From Aquimarina agarilytica ZC1 (lineage in GTDB: Bacteria > Bacteroidota > Bacteroidia > Flavobacteriales > Flavobacteriaceae): 64,000 bases of DNA. The stretch lies in the NCBI RefSeq assembly GCF_000255455.1, contig NZ_JH621258.1, forward strand, positions 1 to 64,000, in the 5' to 3' direction. The position numbers and the translations under genes were made by a program. Shown piece after piece: positions 60,179 through 64,000 of this stretch. Numbering within the stretch: the stretch's first letter is position 1; each line of letters opens with the position of its first letter. Below the pieces are notes generated by a model, which made no database searches, was not told the DNA's origin, and worked only from the letters and a program-made list of their open reading frames with translations.

Positions 60179-60768
60179 TTGGTAGTTGGTAGTTGGTAGT
60201 TGGTAGTTGGTAGTTGGTAGTTGGTAGTTGGTAGTTGGTAGTTGGTAGTTGGTAGTTGGTAGTTGGTAGTTGGTAGTTGGTAGTTGGTAGTTGGTAGTTG
60301 GTAGTTGGTAGTTGGTAGTTGGTAGTTGGTAGTTGGTAGTTGGTAGTTGGTAGTTGGTAGTTGGTAGTTGGTAGTTGGTAGTTGGTAGTTGGTAGTTGGT
60401 AGTTGGTAGTTGGTAGTTGGTAGTTGGTAGTTGGTAGTTGGTAGTTGGTAGTTGGTAGTTGGTAGTTGGTAGTTGGTAGTTGGTAGTTGGTAGTTGGTAG
60501 TTGGTAGTTGGTAGTTGGTAGTTGGTAGTTGGTAGTTGGTAGTTGGTAGTTGGTAGTTGGTAGTTGGTAGTTGGTAGTTGGTAGTTGGTAGTTGGTAGTT
60601 GGTAGTTGGTAGTTGGTAGTTGGTAGTTGGTAGTTGGTAGTTGGTAGTTGGTAGTTGGTAGTTGGTAGTTGGTAGTTGGTAGTTGGTAGTTGGTAGTTGG
60701 TAGTTGGTAGTTGGTAGTTGGTAGTTGGTAGTTGGTAGTTGGTAGTTGGTAGTTGGTAGTTGGTAGTT
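60179..60768. repeat. Perfect heptanucleotide microsatellite, (TTGGTAG) x ~84
   Basis: 590 bp of uninterrupted TTGGTAG units. The phase shift from line to line is exactly as expected for a 7-bp period, with no indel or substitution seen. Being 7 bp long, the unit keeps all minus-strand frames open as a TTNYQLP heptapeptide repeat, which is an artefact of the DNA repeat and not a gene. It follows the SUI1 stop by 2 bp and precedes the substrate-binding-protein gene by about 140 bp. Confidence 0.97.
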
Positions 60769-60911
60769 TCGGAAACAAAATCTGAATTAACTTATTGTTC
60801 TATCACATAATAATTATTAATAATCTCGAATGCTCTTATTTAACCTTACATACAACCCTCAACCCTAGCCGCATAAACAAGAAACATCTTTTCAATTAAT
60901 ATCAAAAACAA

Positions 60912-61763
60912 ATGAAAAAAATAAAAGTAGGTGGCGTACCAGAACATTTCAATTTACCTTGGCATTTATCTATCGAAAATGGAAATTTTTCAAAAGAAAA
61001 CCTAACAGTTACTTGGCAAGATTTCCCTGGAGGTACAGGAGCGATGTGTAAGGCTTTACGCGAAAAGGAAATTGATGTAGCCATTATACTTACCGAAGGT
61101 TTTGTAAAAGATAGTATCGCAGGAAATCCTTCTAAAATTGTACAAACTTACATTGAAACGCCACTAATTTGGGGGATTCATGTAGATGCCAAATCTAATT
61201 ATAAACAGATTACCGATATTCAAAATACAAAAGCAGCTATAAGTCGTTATGGATCTGGATCGCATTTAATGGCCTATGTAAACGCACAACAACAGGCTTG
61301 GAACACCAATGAACTTTCATTTGAGGTAGTGGGAAACTTAAATGGCGCTATAAAAAGTTTACATGAAGGAACTTCTGATTATTTTATGTGGGAACATTTT
61401 ACCACAAAACCTTTAGTAGATAACGGAACTTTCCGAAGAATTGGAGACTGTCCTACCCCATGGCCTTGTTTTGTGATTGCAGTTCGCGAAGAACTTTTAG
61501 AGCAAGAACCCGAAAGTATTCAAAAAATGCTTCAGGTAATTAATACCAAAACTACCACTTTTAAACAAAAAGAAAATATTGCAGAATTATTAGCCGAGCG
61601 TTACGAGCAAAAATTAGAAGACATTACAAAGTGGTTAAACATTACCGAATGGAGTCAACAACAAATTAGTAATGATACTTTAACTAAGATTCAAAACCAA
61701 TTATTTGATCTTGATATTATTGACAAAAAGGTAGATTATTCTTCTTTAGTTTATAATATGTAA
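60912..61763 (+). CDS. Cytosolic type-2 substrate-binding-protein-like protein
   Basis: 283 residues beginning MKKIKVGGVPEHFNLPW with no signal peptide. The fold pattern resembles ABC-type nitrate/sulfonate/thiamine-precursor (NMT1/THI5-like, Ca3427-like) binding proteins: ENGNFSKENL, GTGAMCKALREKEIDVAIIL, RYGSGSHLMAYV and a late TPWPCFVIAVREELL. No permease or ATPase genes adjoin it, so an enzyme- or sensor-like role is as likely as transport. It sits between two short-repeat tracts. Confidence 0.88.
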   Translation: MKKIKVGGVPEHFNLPWHLSIENGNFSKENLTVTWQDFPGGTGAMCKALREKEIDVAIILTEGFVKDSIAGNPSKIVQTYIETPLIWGIHVDAKSNYKQITDIQNTKAAISRYGSGSHLMAYVNAQQQAWNTNELSFEVVGNLNGAIKSLHEGTSDYFMWEHFTTKPLVDNGTFRRIGDCPTPWPCFVIAVREELLEQEPESIQKMLQVINTKTTTFKQKENIAELLAERYEQKLEDITKWLNITEWSQQQISNDTLTKIQNQLFDLDIIDKKVDYSSLVYNM

Positions 61764-61831
61764 ATTCAAATAATAAACATTTAAAAGATATTTTTATCAA
61801 AGTGGTTAACCGATTTTGAGGATGCACATTG

Positions 61832-61887
61832 GGCTTTTGGCTTTTGGCTTTTGGCTTTTGGCTTTTGGCTTTTGGCTTTTGGCTTTT
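61832..61887. repeat. Heptanucleotide repeat, (GGCTTTT) x 8
   Basis: Eight perfect 7-bp units, again giving a false minus-strand peptide repeat (KAKSQKP). The 461-bp gap from 61764 to 62224 otherwise holds AT-rich sequence, the degenerate tract at 62000-62054 and the leader of the next gene. Confidence 0.93.
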
Positions 61888-61999
61888 AAAAATAGCTTTG
61901 AGAATGAAATTAAATTTCAAAAAAAGAAAAAACTTATTGATACTATTTTTAACAACAAAAAAAATAATTAATAAAACTGTCAATCTTATTTAGGTATAT

Positions 62000-62054
62000 A
62001 CAACTGATAACCGACAACTCAAAACTAACAACTGACAACTCAAAACTGAAAACC
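62000..62054. repeat. Degenerate short-repeat tract (ACAACTGA/ CAAAACT type)
   Basis: Imperfect reiterations of ACAACT, CTGA and CAAAACT. A related stretch occurs at about 59783-59817, before the SUI1 gene. Confidence 0.6.
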
Positions 62055-62183
62055 ATTAAATTAACCTTCATCACATTTACCTAACATCACTACTTCAATA
62101 AATAATTTTTTATTTACAATTTCATAAAAAACACTTCTTAAAAAATATACTTAAGTAGTTTTTATTTGTAGTTCATTAACATT

Positions 62184-62209
62184 CCTTTTAGAAAACAACC
62201 TCTAAAAGG
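62184..62209 (+). promoter_or_regulatory. Leader hairpin before the choice-of-anchor I gene
   Basis: Perfect 9-bp inverted repeat CCTTTTAGA / TCTAAAAGG with an 8-nt loop. The 3' arm runs into AAAAGGAG, a Shine-Dalgarno-like sequence 15 nt before the ATG. May mask the ribosome site or protect the mRNA end; no U-tract, so not a terminator. Confidence 0.4.
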
Positions 62210-62224
62210 AGTAACACAACTACT

Positions 62225-63778
62225 ATGAAACTAATCTATAAATCTATTGTTTTTGCAACGGTTACCACGGTGCTTTCATGTAAAAATGATGATATCGCTG
62301 GTCTGCCTCCTGCAGAAAATCCATTTGAAACCGAATTCACTAAAATATCTAGCATTCAAGTATCCAATCAAGGAGTTCCAGAAATTAGTGCTTATGACAA
62401 AGTAACTCAGCAAGTTTTTTCAACAAACACTGAGGCCAAGCTAGTAGAGGTTATTGATATTTCAGACGTTAGTTCCCCTAAGCTAGCAGGAAACATAGAC
62501 ATCAGCATTTATGGAAAAAACCTAAATAGTGTAGCTGTACAAAATGGAATGCTTGCGGTAGCAATTGAAGGCAAGGACAAAAATGCCGACGAAGGAAGTA
62601 TTGTTGTTTTTGACACCAAAGACTTAACTACGCCAATAATTAATGTAAAAGCTGGTTTTTTGCCTGATATGGTTACCTTTTCTCCAGATGGAACATATAT
62701 ATTATCTGCCAATGAAGGGGAGCCTAATGATGAAAACACCATAGATCCTAAAGGTTCTATAAGCATTATAACTATTGCTAACAAAACAATTAAAACTTTA
62801 GATTTCACTGCTTTTAATAGTCAAGAGGCTAACTTAGAAGAAAAAGGTTTTAGGGTTTTTGGTGAAACTAACGGAAAAATAAACGAACTTGATGTTGATG
62901 TAGAACCAGAATATATTGCTGTTGCCGATGACTCTAAAACAGCATATGTCGCTTTACAGGAAAACAATGGTATTGCTGTTGTTGATTTAACTACACAAAC
63001 TATTACAGACATTTTACCTTTAGGAACTAAAGATTTTAATGATCTTGCGAACGCCTATGATGTTAGCGATAAAGATGATGCCTTTTCTCCAGCCAACTGG
63101 AATGTAAAAAGTTTTTATATGCCAGATGCTATTGATTATTTTACTGCAAATGGTGTGGGATATATCATTACAGCCAATGAAGGTGATGCCAGAGATTATG
63201 ATGGATTTAGTGAAGAAGTAAGAGTTAAAGATTTGGTTTTAGATGAAACTGTATACCCTGATGCCGAAACATTACAAAAAAATGAAAACTTAGGGAGGTT
63301 AAAAGTAACTACCGCTAATGGTGATGCAGACGGTGATGGTAAATTTGAGCAGATTTTTGCTTACGGTGGACGTTCCTTTTCAATTTGGACTACCGATGGA
63401 TCCCTAGTTTATGATAGTGGAAATTCATTAGCCCAAAAAACAGTAGAATTAGGAACCTACCCAGAAAGTAGAAGTGATGATAAAGGCACCGAACCAGAAG
63501 CTGTAGTTACCTACACTATAGGCAACTTTACTTATGCTTTTGTAGGTTTAGAAAGAAGTGGAAATGTATTTGTTTACGATATTTCAAATCCCACAGCTCC
63601 TGTATTTTTACAAAACTTACCAAACACTTCACCGGAGGGATTAACTGTGGTTCCTGCCATGGATAGCCCAAATGGAAAAGACTTATTAATTGTAAGTAAT
63701 GAATTTCCCGATAAGGAATTTGTAATTGAAGATGCTAATGGTGGTGATTTCGGTAAACTTGTTATTTTTTCAAAATAG
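62225..63778 (+). CDS. Choice-of-anchor I family lipoprotein
   Basis: 517 residues. The lipobox TTVLSC puts the lipidated Cys at residue 19, followed by KNDD; acidic residues just after the Cys resemble the lipoprotein export signal described in flavobacteria and suggest surface exposure (inference). The body is a propeller-like domain of the choice-of-anchor I family: VVDLTTQTITDILPLGTKDF, the FYMPDAIDYFTANG stretch, ITANEGDARDYDGFSEE, and a late NTSPEGLTVVPA. Homologues are often described near alkaline-phosphatase-like proteins. The DGDGKFEQ segment may bind calcium. Confidence 0.93.
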   Translation: MKLIYKSIVFATVTTVLSCKNDDIAGLPPAENPFETEFTKISSIQVSNQGVPEISAYDKVTQQVFSTNTEAKLVEVIDISDVSSPKLAGNIDISIYGKNLNSVAVQNGMLAVAIEGKDKNADEGSIVVFDTKDLTTPIINVKAGFLPDMVTFSPDGTYILSANEGEPNDENTIDPKGSISIITIANKTIKTLDFTAFNSQEANLEEKGFRVFGETNGKINELDVDVEPEYIAVADDSKTAYVALQENNGIAVVDLTTQTITDILPLGTKDFNDLANAYDVSDKDDAFSPANWNVKSFYMPDAIDYFTANGVGYIITANEGDARDYDGFSEEVRVKDLVLDETVYPDAETLQKNENLGRLKVTTANGDADGDGKFEQIFAYGGRSFSIWTTDGSLVYDSGNSLAQKTVELGTYPESRSDDKGTEPEAVVTYTIGNFTYAFVGLERSGNVFVYDISNPTAPVFLQNLPNTSPEGLTVVPAMDSPNGKDLLIVSNEFPDKEFVIEDANGGDFGKLVIFSK

Positions 63779-63826
63779 ATTTTACGATTTACAACCAACT
63801 TAACCCAAAACTTTCTCTTGAGTTTT

Positions 63827-63861
63827 AAAACGGTAACTAACTTCAATAGTTACCGTTTTTT
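63827..63861 (+). terminator. Rho-independent terminator after choice-of-anchor I gene
   Basis: Stem CGGTAACT / AGTTACCG with a 9-nt loop, flanked by AAAA on the left and TTTTTT on the right, 48 bp past the stop. The A-run also allows termination from the opposite strand. Confidence 0.88.
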
Positions 63862-64000
63862 ACTGTAAATTCATCATTCATGTCATTAAATTTATCCTAT
63901 AATTCACACTAAAAGTCAAAAACAAAATCGTTTTAGAGGAAAAATCTTTCAATTGCAACCATATCTGCACTATTTATACATAATTACCATGCTAAAAAAG
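63862..64000. other. Terminal intergenic stretch
   Basis: AT-rich, without a recognisable gene or signal in the visible part. Confidence 0.4.

Noticed and set aside
60173-60778. Minus-strand frame encoding a TTNYQLP heptapeptide repeat
   Set aside because: Arises automatically from the 7-bp DNA repeat; it overlaps the SUI1 stop and has no export signal or promoter.
61717-61983. Minus-strand frame with KAKSQKP repeats
   Set aside because: Translation of the GGCTTTT microsatellite and overlap with the end of the real plus-strand gene.

Overview
The window looks like a chromosome segment of a low-GC marine-type Flavobacteriaceae (Bacteroidota). The evidence is the AT-rich sequence, the scarcity of Shine-Dalgarno sites, the gene order yebC / parA-parB-DUF5683-dapB-lepB-wbqC / DUF6122-EEP-rhomboid-rhomboid-mutL, and the many Cys-lipoprotein and Sec signal peptides typical of that family. 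No genus can be assigned from sequence reading alone.

Region 1 (1-41416, all minus strand) is a head-to-tail array of six secreted paralogues built from thrombospondin type 3 (TSP3) calcium-binding repeats. In the direction of transcription their sizes are 858, 838, 1447, about 2550 (split by a frameshift), 3847 and more than 3577 residues (the last runs off the window), so the genes grow along the array. Between the TSP3 blocks sit beta-sandwich-like modules: an L-type-lectin-like domain, F5/8 (discoidin)-like domains, and a recurrent unnamed domain of about 200 residues. The five proteins whose ends are visible share a C-terminal tail with a di-cysteine and then finish in ...P-N-stop. That is where the PNGDGxND start of a type-B type IX secretion (gliding-motility-associated) C-terminal domain would be expected, and none follows. 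Two of the giant genes carry higher-order internal repeats (1884 bp in one, about 1.9/3.9 kb in the other). The 11.5-kb gene is flanked by an inverted pair of unidentified elements of about 180 bp.

Region 2 (41614-44892) is a sensory island. A small BLUF-type blue-light photoreceptor on the plus strand converges with a CheY/Rcp1-like response regulator and a cytoplasmic multi-PAS histidine kinase on the minus strand. Its position next to the adhesin-like array makes light-dependent control of surface proteins a testable idea, but the sequence does not prove it.

Region 3 (45184-58512) is conserved housekeeping: YebC/PmpR; the chromosome-segregation pair ParA/ParB with a DUF5683 membrane protein, DapB (lysine/peptidoglycan precursor synthesis), signal peptidase I and a WbqC-like protein. 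Then, on the other strand, come MutL with a small membrane protein, two rhomboid proteases, an EEP-family phosphohydrolase and a DUF6122 membrane protein, and finally an OmpA-type lipoprotein with a lipocalin-like lipoprotein. Two copies of a roughly 130-bp REP/MITE-like element lie between the two convergent blocks.

Region 4 (58731-63778, plus strand) holds a 2-oxoglutarate/Fe(II) dioxygenase of the isopenicillin N synthase family, an SUI1/eIF1-type translation factor, a perfect 84-copy heptanucleotide tract (590 bp), a cytosolic substrate-binding-protein-like gene, a second heptamer tract, and a choice-of-anchor I lipoprotein closed by a strong terminator.
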